Source: Pseudenterobacter timonensis (GTDB lineage: Bacteria > Pseudomonadota > Gammaproteobacteria > Enterobacterales > Enterobacteriaceae). From it: DNA of 64,000 nucleotides. The position numbers and the translations under genes are program-made. The first letter of the stretch is position 1; the number at the start of each line of letters is the position of its first letter. The notes below the pieces were generated by a model, which saw nothing but the letters and a program-made list of their open reading frames with translations, was not told the DNA's origin and ran no database searches. The stretch spans positions 744,001 to 808,000 of the forward strand of contig NZ_FCOP01000011.1 of the NCBI RefSeq assembly GCF_900021175.1. The letters are read 5' to 3'. Below are positions 42,704 to 52,515 of the stretch, piece by piece.

Positions 42704-44566
42704 TCAGGCCAGCCAGTCGCGGATGCGGCGTTCGATGCCCGGCGCGTCAAGATCAATATCCGCGCGCGCCTCTTCCTGGGTTCCCTGCGGAATAAAATGA
42801 TCCGGCAGGCCGAGATTGAGTACCGGCACCACTTTACGCTTCGCCATCAGCACCTCGTTCACGCCGCTGCCCGCGCCGCCCATAATCGCATTCTCTTCCA
42901 GCGTAACCAGCACATCGTGGCTGGCGGCCATCTCAAGAATCAGCGCTTCATCGAGCGGTTTCACAAAACGCATATCCACCAGCGTGGCGTTTAACGACTC
43001 AGCAACTTTCGCCGCCTCCGGCATCAGCGTGCCGAAGTTGAGCAGGGCGACCTTTTCACCACGACGTTTAACCACTCCTTTACCGATGGTCATCTTTTGC
43101 AGCGGCTCAAGCGTAACGCCCAGGGCATTGCCGCGCGGATAGCGTACCGCGCAGGGGCCATCCTGATAGTGATAGCCGGTAAATAACATCTGGCGGCACT
43201 CGTTTTCATCGCTGGGGGTCATGATGACCATCTCCGGGATGCAGCGCAGGAAGGAGAGATCGAACGCCCCCTGGTGCGTCTGCCCGTCGGCGCCCACAAT
43301 GCCCGCGCGATCTATGGCGAACAGCACCGGCAGCTTCTGAATGGCGACGTCGTGGATCACCTGATCGTAGGCGCGCTGCAGGAAGGTGGAGTAAATCGCC
43401 ACCACCGGCTTGTAGCCGCCAATCGCCAGCCCCGCCGCGAAGGTCACCGCGTGCTGCTCGGCAATCGCGACGTCAAAGTATTGGGCCGGATATTTTCTGG
43501 AAAACTCCACCATGCCGGAGCCTTCGCGCATCGCCGGGGTGATGGCCATCAGCTTGCTGTCTTTGGCGGCCGTTTCGCAAAGCCAGTCGCCGAAGATTTT
43601 GGAATAGCTCGGCATACCGCCGCTGCTTTTCGGCAGACAGCCGCTGGAAGGGTCAAATTTCGGTACGGCGTGGAAGGTGATGGGATCTTTTTCCGCCGGC
43701 TCGTAGCCACGCCCTTTTTTGGTCATGATATGCAGGAACTGCGGCCCTTTCAGGTCGCGCATATTTTTCAGGGTCGTGACCAGACCGAGCACATCATGGC
43801 CATCCACCGGGCCGATGTAGTTAAAGCCGAGCTCCTCAAAGAGGGTGCCCGGGACAACCATACCTTTGATATGCTCCTCGGTACGTTTCAGCAGCTCTTT
43901 AATCGGCGGCACGCCGGAAAAGACCTTTTTACCGCCTTCGCGCAGGGTGGAGTAGAGCTTACCGGAGAGCAGCTGCGCCAGATGGTTATTGAGCGCCCCC
44001 ACGTTCTCGGAAATCGACATTTCGTTGTCGTTGAGGATAACCAGCATATCCGGCTTGATATCCCCCGCGTGGTTCATCGCCTCAAACGCCATCCCCGCGG
44101 TGATCGCGCCATCGCCAATCACGCAGACGGTGCGCCGTTCTTTGCCCTCTTTTTCCGCCGCGACGGCCACGCCGATGCCGGCCGAAATGGAGGTAGAGGA
44201 GTGACCGACGCTCAACACGTCATATTCACTCTCGTCGCGCCACGGGAAGGGGTGCAGGCCCCCTTTCTGGCGGATGGTGCCAATCTTATCGCGACGGCCA
44301 GTGAGAATTTTATGCGGATACGCCTGATGACCCACATCCCAGATGAGACGATCGAACGGGGTGTTATAGACGTAGTGCAGCGCCACGGTGAGTTCCACCG
44401 TACCCAGCCCGGAGGCGAAATGTCCGCTGGACCGGCTTACGCTGTCGAGCAGGTATCGACGCAGTTCATCGCACAGCTTCGGCAGGTTCTCTTTCGGCAA
44501 CAGACGTAACTCCTGGGTGGAGTCGACCAACGCCAGTGTCGGGTATTTGGCAATATCAAAACTCAT
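42704..44566 (-). CDS. dxs: 1-deoxy-D-xylulose-5-phosphate synthase
   Basis: Thiamine-diphosphate enzyme joining pyruvate and glyceraldehyde 3-phosphate, the first step of the MEP isoprenoid pathway and a source of the thiamine and pyridoxal precursor. The 620-residue product (E. coli length) has [16 protein letters not shown], the diphosphate motif [19 protein letters not shown] and the transketolase-like [12 protein letters not shown]. The ATG at 44566 was preferred to a TTG directly before it. It follows ispA by 24 bases in the xseB-ispA-dxs operon. Confidence 0.98.
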   Translation of the reverse strand: MSFDIAKYPTLALVDSTQELRLLPKENLPKLCDELRRYLLDSVSRSSGHFASGLGTVELTVALHYVYNTPFDRLIWDVGHQAYPHKILTGRRDKIGTIRQKGGLHPFPWRDESEYDVLSVGHSSTSISAGIGVAVAAEKEGKERRTVCVIGDGAITAGMAFEAMNHAGDIKPDMLVILNDNEMSISENVGALNNHLAQLLSGKLYSTLREGGKKVFSGVPPIKELLKRTEEHIKGMVVPGTLFEELGFNYIGPVDGHDVLGLVTTLKNMRDLKGPQFLHIMTKKGRGYEPAEKDPITFHAVPKFDPSSGCLPKSSGGMPSYSKIFGDWLCETAAKDSKLMAITPAMREGSGMVEFSRKYPAQYFDVAIAEQHAVTFAAGLAIGGYKPVVAIYSTFLQRAYDQVIHDVAIQKLPVLFAIDRAGIVGADGQTHQGAFDLSFLRCIPEMVIMTPSDENECRQMLFTGYHYQDGPCAVRYPRGNALGVTLEPLQKMTIGKGVVKRRGEKVALLNFGTLMPEAAKVAESLNATLVDMRFVKPLDEALILEMAASHDVLVTLEENAIMGGAGSGVNEVLMAKRKVVPVLNLGLPDHFIPQGTQEEARADIDLDAPGIERRIRDWLA

Positions 44567-44590
44567 CAAAGGCTCATTGAGATAGTATGT

Positions 44591-45490
44591 TTATTTATTA
44601 CGCTGGATTATATAGTCCGCTAGCGCTTCCAGTGCCGAGGTATCCAGTGACTGCGCGGCCAGCTGCTCTAACGACCGGCGGGCGTCATCAATCAGATCCC
44701 GGGCTTTGCGCTGGGCTTGCTCAAGACCCAGCAGGGCAGGATAGGTACTTTTGCCAAGCTGCTGATCCGCACCCTGACGTTTACCCAATGTTGCAGTATC
44801 GCCCACCACATCCAGAATGTCATCCTGAACCTGGAATGCCAGGCCAATACTTTCCGCGTAACGGTCGAGCACCGGCAGCGCGTTGCGCCCCCGTTCGCCA
44901 GCGCTCAGCGCGCCCAGACGTACGGCGGCGCGGATAAGCGCCCCGGTTTTGTGGCGATGGATGCGCTCAAGCTGCTCAAGCTCCACCTGGCGGCCCTCCG
45001 CCTCCAGATCCAGCGCCTGTCCGCCGCACATTCCCGCCACGCCGCTGGCCATCGCCAGCTCGGAGATCATCCCCAGACGGTCGCGATCGGCCACTTCAGC
45101 CATCGGCGCGTCGCTCAGAATAGAGAACGCCAGTGTCTGCAAGGCATCCCCCGCCAGAATCGCATTCGCTTCGCCAAATTTAATATGGCAGGTGGGCAGC
45201 CCGCGGCGCAGGTCGTCATCATCCATCGCCGGCAGATCGTCGTGGATCAGCGAATAGGCGTGAATGCATTCCACGGCAGCGGCGGGCGCGTCCAGCGTGG
45301 TATCGCTAATCCCGAACATCCTGCCCGTAGCGTAAACCAGGAACGGACGCAGCCGCTTACCTCCCAAGAGTGCGCCATAGTTCATGGCCTCAACCAGAGG
45401 AGTGTTCTGAAAAGGCTGCGGGGCGATAAAACGGCGTAGCGCATCATTAGCGCGTTCGACGCATGCCTGAAGCTGGTTGGCAAATTCCAT
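44591..45490 (-). CDS. ispA: Farnesyl diphosphate synthase
   Basis: Condenses isopentenyl diphosphate with dimethylallyl and geranyl diphosphates to farnesyl diphosphate. The 299-residue prenyltransferase has both aspartate-rich motifs, DDLPAMDDDDLRRG (about residues 84-97) and QVQDDILDVVGD, plus GKRLRPFLV. The start codon comes immediately after the xseB stop, so translation is probably coupled; dxs follows. Confidence 0.98.
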   Translation of the reverse strand: MEFANQLQACVERANDALRRFIAPQPFQNTPLVEAMNYGALLGGKRLRPFLVYATGRMFGISDTTLDAPAAAVECIHAYSLIHDDLPAMDDDDLRRGLPTCHIKFGEANAILAGDALQTLAFSILSDAPMAEVADRDRLGMISELAMASGVAGMCGGQALDLEAEGRQVELEQLERIHRHKTGALIRAAVRLGALSAGERGRNALPVLDRYAESIGLAFQVQDDILDVVGDTATLGKRQGADQQLGKSTYPALLGLEQAQRKARDLIDDARRSLEQLAAQSLDTSALEALADYIIQRNK

Positions 45491-45733
45491 CTACTCGGCG
45501 TCCGGTGTAAAAGGGGTGGCAGGTGCGGTTTCGCTATCGGACAGCAGGATCTGCACGCGCTGTTCCGCCTGTTGCAGCTTAACCTGCCCCTGGCGCGCCA
45601 GCTGCACGCCGCGTTCAAACTCATTAAGCGCCTCTTCCAGCGGCAGATCGCCACTTTCGAGACGCGTTACGATCTGTTCCAGCTCACTCAGCGCAGTTTC
45701 AAAACTGGCCGGTGCGTCGTTTTTCTTCGGCAT
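45491..45733 (-). CDS. xseB: Exodeoxyribonuclease VII small subunit
   Basis: An 80-residue helical protein that binds the XseA large subunit to form the single-strand-specific nuclease. [35 protein letters not shown] is the family core (two helices; here positions about 8-42). E. coli XseB also has 80 residues. It heads the xseB-ispA-dxs operon and is divergent from thiI with 174 bases between. Confidence 0.97.
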   Translation of the reverse strand: MPKKNDAPASFETALSELEQIVTRLESGDLPLEEALNEFERGVQLARQGQVKLQQAEQRVQILLSDSETAPATPFTPDAE

Positions 45734-45907
45734 AGTGAATGTTTTACTCTTCGTTTTTATCCGCCCTTCATGGTAACGGACTCAGGCAGATAAGCAAATA
45801 ACGCGCAATGGTGGTATACTCGCGCGCCTGGATGCAGCTACGGATGTGGGCTGCTGTACTCTTTCCATTACAAGCCTTAGCCGGCTTGCCCAAGAAACAT
45901 TGCCGCC

Positions 45908-47356
45908 ATGAAGTTTATCATTAAATTATTCCCTGAAATCACGATCAAAAGCCAGTCCGTGCGCTTGCGCTTTATTAAGATTTTGACCGGGAATATTCGT
46001 AACGTTCTTAAGCACTACGACGAGACGCTGGCCGTTGTTCGTCACTGGGATCACGTTGAGGTTCGCGCCAAAGACGAAAGCAAGCGTCAGGATATCCGTG
46101 ACGCACTGACCCGTATTCCGGGCATCCACCATATCCTCGAGGTGGAAGATGTGCCCTTTACCTCCCTGCACGACATCTTCGAAAAAGCGCTGGCGCAGTA
46201 TCGCGACAGCATCGAAGGTAAGACCTTCTGTGTACGCGTCAAGCGTCGCGGCAAACATGAGTTTAGCTCCATTGAAGTGGAACGCTACGTGGGCGGCGGG
46301 CTGAACCAGCACGTTGAGTCGGCGCGCGTGAAGCTGACCCACCCGGATGTGACCGTTAATCTCGAAATCGAAGACGATCGCCTGCTGCTGGTGAAGGGGC
46401 GTTACGAAGGCATCGGCGGCTTCCCGATCGGCACTCAGGAAGATGTGCTTTCGCTGATCTCCGGCGGTTTTGACTCCGGCGTCTCCAGCTATATGCTGAT
46501 GCGTCGCGGTTGCCGCGTCCACTACTGCTTCTTTAACCTGGGCGGCGCGGCGCATGAAATCGGCGTGCGTCAGGTGGCCCACTACCTGTGGAACCGTTTT
46601 GGCAGCTCGCACCGCGTGCGTTTTGTGGCGATTAACTTCGAGCCGGTTGTCGGGGAGATCCTCGAAAAAGTCGACGACGGGCAGATGGGCGTGGTGCTGA
46701 AGCGTATGATGGTGCGCGCCGCCTCGAAAGTGGCGGAACGCTATGGCGTGCAGGCGCTGGTTACCGGCGAAGCGCTGGGCCAGGTCTCCAGCCAGACGCT
46801 CACCAACCTGCGGCTTATCGATAACGTCTCCGACACGCTGATCCTGCGCCCGCTTATCTCCTACGATAAAGAGCACATCATCAATCTGGCCCGCGAAATC
46901 GGCACCGAAGATTTTGCCCGCACCATGCCGGAATATTGCGGCGTGATCTCAAAAAGCCCGACCGTGAAGGCGGTGAAGGCAAAGATTGAAGCGGAAGAGG
47001 CGCATTTTGATTTTGCGATCCTCGATAAGGTGGTTGAAGAAGCGACCAACGTCGACATTCGCGATATCGCCCAGCAGACCGAGCAGGAAGTGGTGGAAGT
47101 CGAAACCGTTAACGGCTTCGGCGCCAACGACGTGATCCTCGATATCCGCTCCATTGACGAGCAGGATGACAAGCCGCTGAAGGTGGAAGGGGTGGAGGTT
47201 GTTTCGCTGCCGTTCTACAAGCTGAGCACGAAGTTCGGTGACCTCGATCAGAGCAAAACCTGGCTGCTGTGGTGCGAACGCGGGGTGATGAGTCGCCTGC
47301 AGGCGCTCTACCTGCGCGAGCAGGGCTTTACCAACGTGAAGGTTTATCGCCCGTAG
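45908..47356 (+). CDS. thiI: tRNA 4-thiouridine synthase / thiazole sulfur carrier ThiI
   Basis: Moves sulfur from IscS to uridine-8 of tRNA and to ThiS for thiazole synthesis. The 482-residue product has an N-terminal ferredoxin-like/THUMP region, the PP-loop [13 protein letters not shown], a conserved cysteine in [12 protein letters not shown], and a C-terminal rhodanese domain whose persulfide cysteine is in [10 protein letters not shown]. Same length as E. coli ThiI. Confidence 0.98.
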   Translation: MKFIIKLFPEITIKSQSVRLRFIKILTGNIRNVLKHYDETLAVVRHWDHVEVRAKDESKRQDIRDALTRIPGIHHILEVEDVPFTSLHDIFEKALAQYRDSIEGKTFCVRVKRRGKHEFSSIEVERYVGGGLNQHVESARVKLTHPDVTVNLEIEDDRLLLVKGRYEGIGGFPIGTQEDVLSLISGGFDSGVSSYMLMRRGCRVHYCFFNLGGAAHEIGVRQVAHYLWNRFGSSHRVRFVAINFEPVVGEILEKVDDGQMGVVLKRMMVRAASKVAERYGVQALVTGEALGQVSSQTLTNLRLIDNVSDTLILRPLISYDKEHIINLAREIGTEDFARTMPEYCGVISKSPTVKAVKAKIEAEEAHFDFAILDKVVEEATNVDIRDIAQQTEQEVVEVETVNGFGANDVILDIRSIDEQDDKPLKVEGVEVVSLPFYKLSTKFGDLDQSKTWLLWCERGVMSRLQALYLREQGFTNVKVYRP

Positions 47357-47360
47357 TGGA

Positions 47361-47405
47361 TTGCAGGGGGAGCCTCACCCCGTCCTTCTTCCCGTGGGAG
47401 AGGGC
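47361..47405. repeat. Fragment of a dispersed enterobacterial repeat
   Basis: The stretch containing CCTCACCCCGTCC and CCCGTGGGAGAGGG resembles the small dispersed repeats often seen at enterobacterial gene ends. It has a short internal palindromic character. The class was not identified. Confidence 0.35.
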
Positions 47406-47415
47406 GCAAACATTA

Positions 47416-47442
47416 AAAACGGCAACCTGAGGTTGCCGTTTT
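47416..47442. terminator. Bidirectional terminator between thiI and yajL
   Basis: AAAACGGCAACC and GGTTGCCGTTTT form a perfect 12-base-pair stem around TGA. The A/T ends allow termination from both convergent genes. Confidence 0.95.
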
Positions 47443-47476
47443 GCTGTTACCTGCCGCCATCCGGCTTTTTTACAGC

Positions 47477-48067
47477 TTACTCATAATAGTTATAGATACC
47501 TGCCGCCATCACCAGCTGGGAGGCAACCTCGTGGGCTTTTTCACGCCCTACCAGCAGGTCGATAATCTTTAAGCCAAAATCAATCGCGGTTCCCGGTCCC
47601 TGACTGGTGAGCAGGTTGACGCGCGGGTCCCAGACCACGCGCTTGTCCACCCACTGCTCCTCGGGAATGGTCTCCTTCAGCCCCGGAAAACCGGTCATAT
47701 TGCCGATGGGAAAGAGATCGTGTGGCACCAGTACGGTGCCTGCGGCGGCGCAGATTGTCGCCACGATGCGTCCCGAGAGGTGAAACTGGCGAACGGTCTC
47801 TACCAGCAGCGGGCTGTCGCGAAAGCACTCCGCCCCCTTCAGGCCGCCAGGCAGGACAATAACGTCATAGTCGCCATCGGCAACCTCCACCAGCGGGGCA
47901 TCCGTCATCAGTTTTACGCCGCGCGAGCAGGTGATAAGGCGTTCGCCGTCGCTCGCGACGCTGGCGGTGGTGACCGCAATGCCGCCGCGCACCAGCAGAT
48001 CGATGGTGGTGACCGCTTCCGTCTCTTCGCTACCAGGGGCGAGGCAAACCAGTGCCGACGCGCTCAT
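47477..48067 (-). CDS. yajL: YajL, DJ-1/PfpI family protein deglycase/chaperone
   Basis: A 196-residue cytoplasmic protein of the DJ-1 superfamily, the E. coli length. The nucleophile elbow [15 protein letters not shown] carries the reactive cysteine (about residue 106) and [12 protein letters not shown] holds the conserved glutamate. It protects proteins against oxidative and glyoxal-type damage in the proposed role. Its start lies inside the end of panE (38-base overlap), implying coupled translation. Confidence 0.96.
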   Translation of the reverse strand: MSASALVCLAPGSEETEAVTTIDLLVRGGIAVTTASVASDGERLITCSRGVKLMTDAPLVEVADGDYDVIVLPGGLKGAECFRDSPLLVETVRQFHLSGRIVATICAAAGTVLVPHDLFPIGNMTGFPGLKETIPEEQWVDKRVVWDPRVNLLTSQGPGTAIDFGLKIIDLLVGREKAHEVASQLVMAAGIYNYYE

Positions 48068-48941
48068 ATTCACTCTCCTTACGTTTAATTCGTTCAAACA
48101 GACGGGCGTTTTCCGGTACGCTGACCCCGTGTGCACGGGCGCGCTTGAGCAGATAGCCGGTAATATAGTCAATTTCCGTATGCCGCTGGGCGCGCACGTC
48201 CTGCAGCATAGAGGAGATATTTTCCGCCGTCGCGTTAATGACCTGCTCGACATAATCCTGCACCACCTCAACCGAGGTATGCAAACCCTCGCGTTCGATC
48301 ACCGCCGCCACCTCGGCGCAGAGCGCGGCGACCTCCTCAGGGTGGTTTTTCAGTTCACCGTTCGGGCAGTCCAGCAGGGCGGTGAGCGGGTTGATCACAC
48401 AGTTGGCCGCCAGCTTGCGCCACAGCTGCGGACGGATGCGGTCGTGCCATGCCACGTCGGGCAGCACCTTTTGCAGCGTCTCGGCCAGATAGCTGTAGTC
48501 GCCGTCCTGCTCCCGCGCGGCGCCGATATGGGTGACGCCGCTGGCAACATGGATAATGACGTTTCTGTCGCGCCGCGCCGCATGCGTGGTGGTCGCCATC
48601 AGCAGCGGCTGCTGGATACTTTTCAGCTCATCAATAGTGCCCATACCGTTGTGTAAAAGTAGAATGGGCGATGTCAGGGGGAGGGTTGTTGCCAGGGCTT
48701 TTACCGCATCGGAAACCTGCCAGGCTTTCAGAGTGACCAGCAGCAGATCGCTTTTCGCCAGGAAATCGGGATCGTTGGCGGTCAGCGACTCATTGAAGAT
48801 AGTGCCATCTTCATCGATCAGATTAACGCTACAGTAGGGCTGCGGCACGCGCAGCCAGCCCTGTACCTCATGCCCATGCTTGCACAGCGCGGCCAGCCAG
48901 AGTTGCCCCATGGCACCGCATCCGAGCACCGTAATTTTCAT
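48030..48941 (-). CDS. panE: 2-dehydropantoate 2-reductase
   Basis: NADPH-dependent reduction of ketopantoate to pantoate, for coenzyme A. The 303-residue product has the N-terminal [15 protein letters not shown] nucleotide motif, the catalytic-lysine segment [21 protein letters not shown] and the C-terminal [12 protein letters not shown]. Same size and order (panE-yajL, divergent from yajQ) as in E. coli. Confidence 0.97.
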   Translation of the reverse strand: MKITVLGCGAMGQLWLAALCKHGHEVQGWLRVPQPYCSVNLIDEDGTIFNESLTANDPDFLAKSDLLLVTLKAWQVSDAVKALATTLPLTSPILLLHNGMGTIDELKSIQQPLLMATTTHAARRDRNVIIHVASGVTHIGAAREQDGDYSYLAETLQKVLPDVAWHDRIRPQLWRKLAANCVINPLTALLDCPNGELKNHPEEVAALCAEVAAVIEREGLHTSVEVVQDYVEQVINATAENISSMLQDVRAQRHTEIDYITGYLLKRARAHGVSVPENARLFERIKRKESEYERVGTGLPRPW

Positions 48942-49065
48942 TATTCCTCCTCACCTGTTACTGCGCCAGGTGTTACGGGCTAAGTATAGCGCCGTCAGCT
49001 AAGCTTCTCGTTAAGTCCGGTTGCGGGTATTATGCAACGCAACAAAAATGAAGGGAGAAGAAAAG

Positions 49066-49557
49066 ATGCCATCTTTCGATATTGTTTCTGAAGTTGATAT
49101 TCAGGAAGTGCGTAACGGCGTGGAAAATGCCAGCCGTGAGGTTGAGTCACGTTTCGATTTTCGTGGCGTAGAGGCCACCTTTGAGCTGAACGATGCCAAC
49201 AAAACCATTAAGGTGCTGAGCGAGTCCGATTTCCAGGTCAATCAGCTGCTCGATATTCTGCGCGCCAAGCTGCTTAAGCGCGGCATTGAAGGTACCTCCC
49301 TCGACGTGCCAGAAGAGTTCGTGCATAGCGGGAAAACCTGGTATGTCGAGGCGAAGCTGAAGCAGGGTATTGAGAGCGCGATGCAGAAGAAGATCGTTAA
49401 GCTTATCAAAGACAGCAAGCTGAAGGTGCAGGCGCAGATTCAGGGCGAAGAGATTCGCGTGACCGGTAAATCCCGTGACGACCTGCAGTCTGTGATGGCG
49501 CTGGTTCGCGGCGGCGACCTGGGCCAGCCGTTCCAGTTCAAAAACTTCCGCGATTAA
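49066..49557 (+). CDS. yajQ: YajQ, UPF0234 nucleotide-binding protein
   Basis: A 163-residue cytoplasmic protein with two ferredoxin-like halves, [25 protein letters not shown] at the start and the [21 protein letters not shown] segment. The family binds nucleotides; a homologue in Xanthomonas is a cyclic di-GMP effector. The start at 49066 behind GGGAGAAG matches E. coli. Downstream, the core order is interrupted by a type VI effector island before yajR. Confidence 0.95.
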   Translation: MPSFDIVSEVDIQEVRNGVENASREVESRFDFRGVEATFELNDANKTIKVLSESDFQVNQLLDILRAKLLKRGIEGTSLDVPEEFVHSGKTWYVEAKLKQGIESAMQKKIVKLIKDSKLKVQAQIQGEEIRVTGKSRDDLQSVMALVRGGDLGQPFQFKNFRD

Positions 49558-49589
49558 AAAATACCCGGCCTGGTCCTGAGGAAAAGAGA

Positions 49590-49653
49590 CAGGTATAGCG
49601 GACGCGAGCTGCTGAATTACGCTAATAATTTAGTACGTTTACCGCTATGCCTG
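49590..49653. repeat. CAGGYATAGC hairpin at the left edge of the Tlde1 island
   Basis: CAGGTATAGCGG (49590-49601) pairs with CCGCTATGCCTG (49642-49653) with one G-T. The arms share CAGGYATAGC with a second hairpin at 50950-50999 on the other side of the island. It may be the original yajQ terminator, duplicated or split by the insertion. Confidence 0.7.
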
Positions 49654-49747
49654 TTCGCAGAGTATCTTTGACTTTTTTTATGCTGCCTCAGCACCGGTTA
49701 AGCTCTTAGCTCAAGAAGCCTTTCACAAGCTAGCAAATTGATATTGC

Positions 49748-49957
49748 TCAGAAATGGAGCCGCCTGCCAGCTTTAAGGGTTTTTGTTGAGTTTATCAGAC
49801 GGTTGGCATTTATTGGGGAACGCATCGCTACAGGCAGATTAATTCCATGATGTAACCCGATGATTTCAATGCTTCCTTCCCGGTCTTTGACATCTACAGA
49901 ACCCTTAATATCCGCTCCTCCATCGTCTTTAAGCCACATATACGGCGGTACTGGCAT
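49748..49957 (-). pseudogene. Truncated hcp (N-terminal fragment)
   Basis: A 69-codon frame whose first approximately 45 residues are those of an Hcp1-family protein: MPVPPYMWLKDDGGADIKG followed by VDVKDREGSIEIIGLHHGINLP. After that point the sequence no longer matches Hcp and stops 24 codons later, where a full Hcp would have about 160 residues. Continuing in other frames downstream did not recover the rest. The start at 49957 has AAGGAG at good spacing and comes one base after the stop of the preceding small membrane gene. It differs from the intact hcp at 33998, so it comes from another hcp type. Confidence 0.75.
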
Positions 49958-49958
49958 T

Positions 49959-50225
49959 TTATGCACTCCTTCTTTTTTTAATTAACTTCATTGTTAAAAT
50001 ATAAATGATGGTGATAATTGATGCTATTACAAGCCAGTCGATGTATGAATAAGCATCATAAATCGACTCTGCATTTTCGTTCGCGTTAATAAATAGCGCT
50101 ACCTTTTTTGCGATATTGTAATGGATATATAATTCCGGAGGCGGTAATATATGGCCTATAGAAAATAATAAAATGATAATGTAAAGGAACTTACTTATCC
50201 TACGGACAAACACTGTCATAGCCAC
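49959..50225 (-). CDS. Small two-helix membrane protein, probable immunity to the Tlde1-like effector
   Basis: An 88-residue protein with two hydrophobic segments (about residues 11-28 and 62-80) flanking a polar loop of about 33 residues that would face the periplasm if both ends are cytoplasmic (basic VRRISK and KLIKKRRSA ends). I recognise no family. It overlaps the end of the Tlde1-like gene by 26 bases, so the two are coupled, which is the usual layout of effector and immunity genes. Composition is A+T-rich. Confidence 0.6.
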   Translation of the reverse strand: MAMTVFVRRISKFLYIIILLFSIGHILPPPELYIHYNIAKKVALFINANENAESIYDAYSYIDWLVIASIITIIYILTMKLIKKRRSA

Positions 50226-50721
50226 TGGCTATCACCTCCACCCAACCACGAGCCATAAGAGAGCGCATGCAGGGAACCTGAATCAGGGAAGTATTCATAA
50301 GTGCATTACGAATCATGGCAAAATCAGCATCATGGGCGATTGTTATACAACCTTTTGAAACAGTGCCGGGATGCAGACGGAAATTGCCACGCTTAACATT
50401 TTCTATCCATGTATAATCGTCAATTCCCCAATCATCACGCCATAACGCAAACCAGTCTGATTTACCAAATTCATGCCGTCCGATAAGTCTGTTGGCCTCA
50501 TCGTGAATTTCTTGTTTCTTTTGAGCGAACCAGTTAGCTTCCTTACGATCGACAATCCAGTACTTACCAGGCGGAATAGGGCCTACATTTGCAATTGCGC
50601 CGCAATTTGCATTGTTTCGGAAAGCCCCCAGCCCTGAATGCGCCATAAATACCCCAACGCCATACAGATTAAATGGTGCATAGTGAGCGCCGTTAAGAAT
50701 CAATGTCCCTTGTAAAGCCAT
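50200..50721 (-). CDS. Tlde1-like type VI effector (DUF2778, L,D-transpeptidase-like)
   Basis: A 173-residue protein matching the DUF2778/Tlde1 family along its length: MALQGTLILNGAHYAPFNLYGVG, HSG (about 28-30), NVGPIPPGKYWIVDR, WFALWRDDWGIDDYTWI, and RGNFRLHPGTVSKGCITI. His117 and Cys125 in the last segment form the L,D-transpeptidase-type HxG...SxGC active site. Salmonella Tlde1 acts in the target periplasm, cleaving stem peptides and swapping D-amino acids in peptidoglycan precursors. There is no signal peptide, as expected for T6SS delivery. The GCI core appears intact, so it should be active. Confidence 0.85.
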   Translation of the reverse strand: MALQGTLILNGAHYAPFNLYGVGVFMAHSGLGAFRNNANCGAIANVGPIPPGKYWIVDRKEANWFAQKKQEIHDEANRLIGRHEFGKSDWFALWRDDWGIDDYTWIENVKRGNFRLHPGTVSKGCITIAHDADFAMIRNALMNTSLIQVPCMRSLMARGWVEVIASGYDSVCP

Positions 50722-51037
50722 GACCTTTCTCTTTATATCCTTATGTTTTTTACAGATATAATATCGAGAATATAGCGGGCTATCCAGCCTGGTTGTCCGC
50801 TTTCAGACTAAATAAAGTAACGCCGGGGAGATGTCGAGCGATTTGGGTAACATGATAGACACCCATCTTTAAGGGCAAAATAAGGCTGCGCTGGCGGTAG
50901 TGAAGAATCCTCGCTAAAGCTCTCTGAAAAAATTTATATACCTTGTAAGCAGGCATAGCTGAATGACTAATGACAGTTGCAATTCATTTGCTATGCCTGA
51001 TTTTTTTGAAAAGCCCTCAGAAAAGAGCGAGTAATTT
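50722..51037. other. Intergenic region between the Tlde1-like gene and yajR
   Basis: 316 bases with no credible gene. The part before 50950 presumably contains the promoter for the minus-strand effector gene (A+T-rich TATAATATCGAG near 50756-50767 reads well as a -10 area). The right end contains the second CAGGCATAGC hairpin. Confidence 0.45.
50950..51007 (+). terminator. CAGGCATAGC hairpin with T-run at the right edge of the Tlde1 island
   Basis: CAGGCATAGC (50950-50959) pairs perfectly with GCTATGCCTG (50990-50999), extended by a partial AATGA/TTCATT stem, and is followed by seven T residues on the plus strand. No plus-strand gene lies nearby, so it is probably the displaced terminator of yajQ, 1.4 kb away across the island. 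Confidence 0.7.
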
Positions 51038-52399
51038 TTACCCCTTCAGCGCCTGCTCCACCTCGAAGCGGTTGGTCACTTTGCTGTCTATTTTCACGTA
51101 GGCGCTGCGCTCTTCAGGCACAATCAGCACCTCGCTGACCCCCTCTTTAGCCTCCAGCCGCGCTTTCAGCGTGTCGGTAATAATTACCTCTGGCGGGATC
51201 TCCACGCGCAGGCTACTGACGTAGCGTGGCTCTTTCATGGTACTGGCGACCAGCAGCCAGAACATCGCCAGCAGGGCGCCCGCCAGAAAGACCGTTTGCG
51301 AATCAAAGAGGCCATCCACCCAGCCACCGAACGATCCGCCAATCGCCACCCCCAGGAACTGGCTGGTGGAGTAGATCCCCATCGCCGTTCCTTTATAGCC
51401 CGCGGGAGACTCTTTGCTAATCAGCGACGGCAGCAGCGCTTCCATCAGGTTAAAGGCGAGGAAGAAGAGCTGTACCCCGGCGACCAGCTCCCAGAAGTGC
51501 GGACCTGAGCCCCACAGCACGATCTCGGCGATGACCAGCAGCGTGACGCAGCCGACAAAGACCCGCTTCATGCGACGCTTCACTTCGGCGTAAATAATGA
51601 ACGGCAGCACGCAGACAAAGGAGACCACCATCGTCACCAGATAGACCTTCCAGTGTTCGGCGGCAGGAAAACCGGCGGCGGCCAGCTGGCCGGGCAGGGC
51701 GACGAACGTGGACATCAGCAGAATATGCAGGCACATAATGCCAAAGTTGAGCTTCAGCAGGCGCGGCTCGACCAGCACCTTGCTGAAACAGCCTTTAACC
51801 ATGCCCGACTCGCGGTTCAGCACATGGTTTTTGCTCTCCGGCACCACCCAGAGCGTCAGGGCGATGCCGAGGACCGCCAGCCCGGCAATCATCCAGAACA
51901 GCGCATGCAGGCCGAGCTTATGGGTGACGATCGGGCCAAGCACCATGGCAATGGCGAAGGTAATACCGAAGCTGACGCCAATAAAGGCCATCGCCTTGGT
52001 GCGATTTTGTTCGCGGGTCAGATCGGAAAGCAGTGCCATGACCGCCGCGGCGATAGCGCCGGAGCCCTGCAGCGCGCGGCCAAGAATAATGCCCCAGATA
52101 GAGTGGGAGAGGGCGGCGATAATGCTGCCGATCGCAAAGACCACCAGCCCGCCGACGATCAGCGGTTTGCGTCCTACGCGGTCAGAGAGCAGCCCGAACG
52201 GGATCTGAAAAATAGCCTGCGCAAGGCCATAAATACCAATAGCGATGCCTATCAGCGCTTCGCTGGCGCCCTGCAGGGCCATGCCGTAGGTCGTCAGAAC
52301 AGGCAGGACCATAAACATGCCAAGCATACGCAACGAAAAAACAGCCCCTAAACCCCAGGTGGCACGTAACTCGCCCGGCGTCATTTTGTAATCGTTCAT
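51038..52399 (-). CDS. yajR: YajR, MFS transporter with C-terminal YAM domain
   Basis: A 453-residue inner-membrane transporter with 12 helices: MLGMFMVLPVLTTYGMALQGASEAL, loop motif GLLSDRVGRKPLIVGG, and a cytoplasmic C-terminal ferredoxin-like domain of about 70 residues (RLEAKEGVSEVLIVPEERSAYVKIDSKV). The E. coli structure has this same architecture; the substrate is unknown. The start at 52399 (MNDYKMTPGELRATWGLG) matches E. coli. Confidence 0.95.
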   Translation of the reverse strand: MNDYKMTPGELRATWGLGAVFSLRMLGMFMVLPVLTTYGMALQGASEALIGIAIGIYGLAQAIFQIPFGLLSDRVGRKPLIVGGLVVFAIGSIIAALSHSIWGIILGRALQGSGAIAAAVMALLSDLTREQNRTKAMAFIGVSFGITFAIAMVLGPIVTHKLGLHALFWMIAGLAVLGIALTLWVVPESKNHVLNRESGMVKGCFSKVLVEPRLLKLNFGIMCLHILLMSTFVALPGQLAAAGFPAAEHWKVYLVTMVVSFVCVLPFIIYAEVKRRMKRVFVGCVTLLVIAEIVLWGSGPHFWELVAGVQLFFLAFNLMEALLPSLISKESPAGYKGTAMGIYSTSQFLGVAIGGSFGGWVDGLFDSQTVFLAGALLAMFWLLVASTMKEPRYVSSLRVEIPPEVIITDTLKARLEAKEGVSEVLIVPEERSAYVKIDSKVTNRFEVEQALKG

Positions 52400-52515
52400 T
52401 ACCACCTCAACCAAAAAGCAGGCCATAGTTTAGGCGGGGTTAGGGGTAGGGTAAATAGGTGTTTGTTTAAGAGATATTACGAGGGTGTAATAAAAGCACC
52501 CCCCGAATAAGATAA

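Noticed and set aside
43274..44509. Long plus-strand open frame (411 codons) over dxs
   Set aside because: Pure antisense shadow of dxs, with no ribosome site and a non-protein-like composition.
48030..48067. 38-base overlap of panE and yajL as an oddity
   Set aside because: The gene pair and this kind of overlap are normal for enterobacteria; both proteins have their usual lengths.
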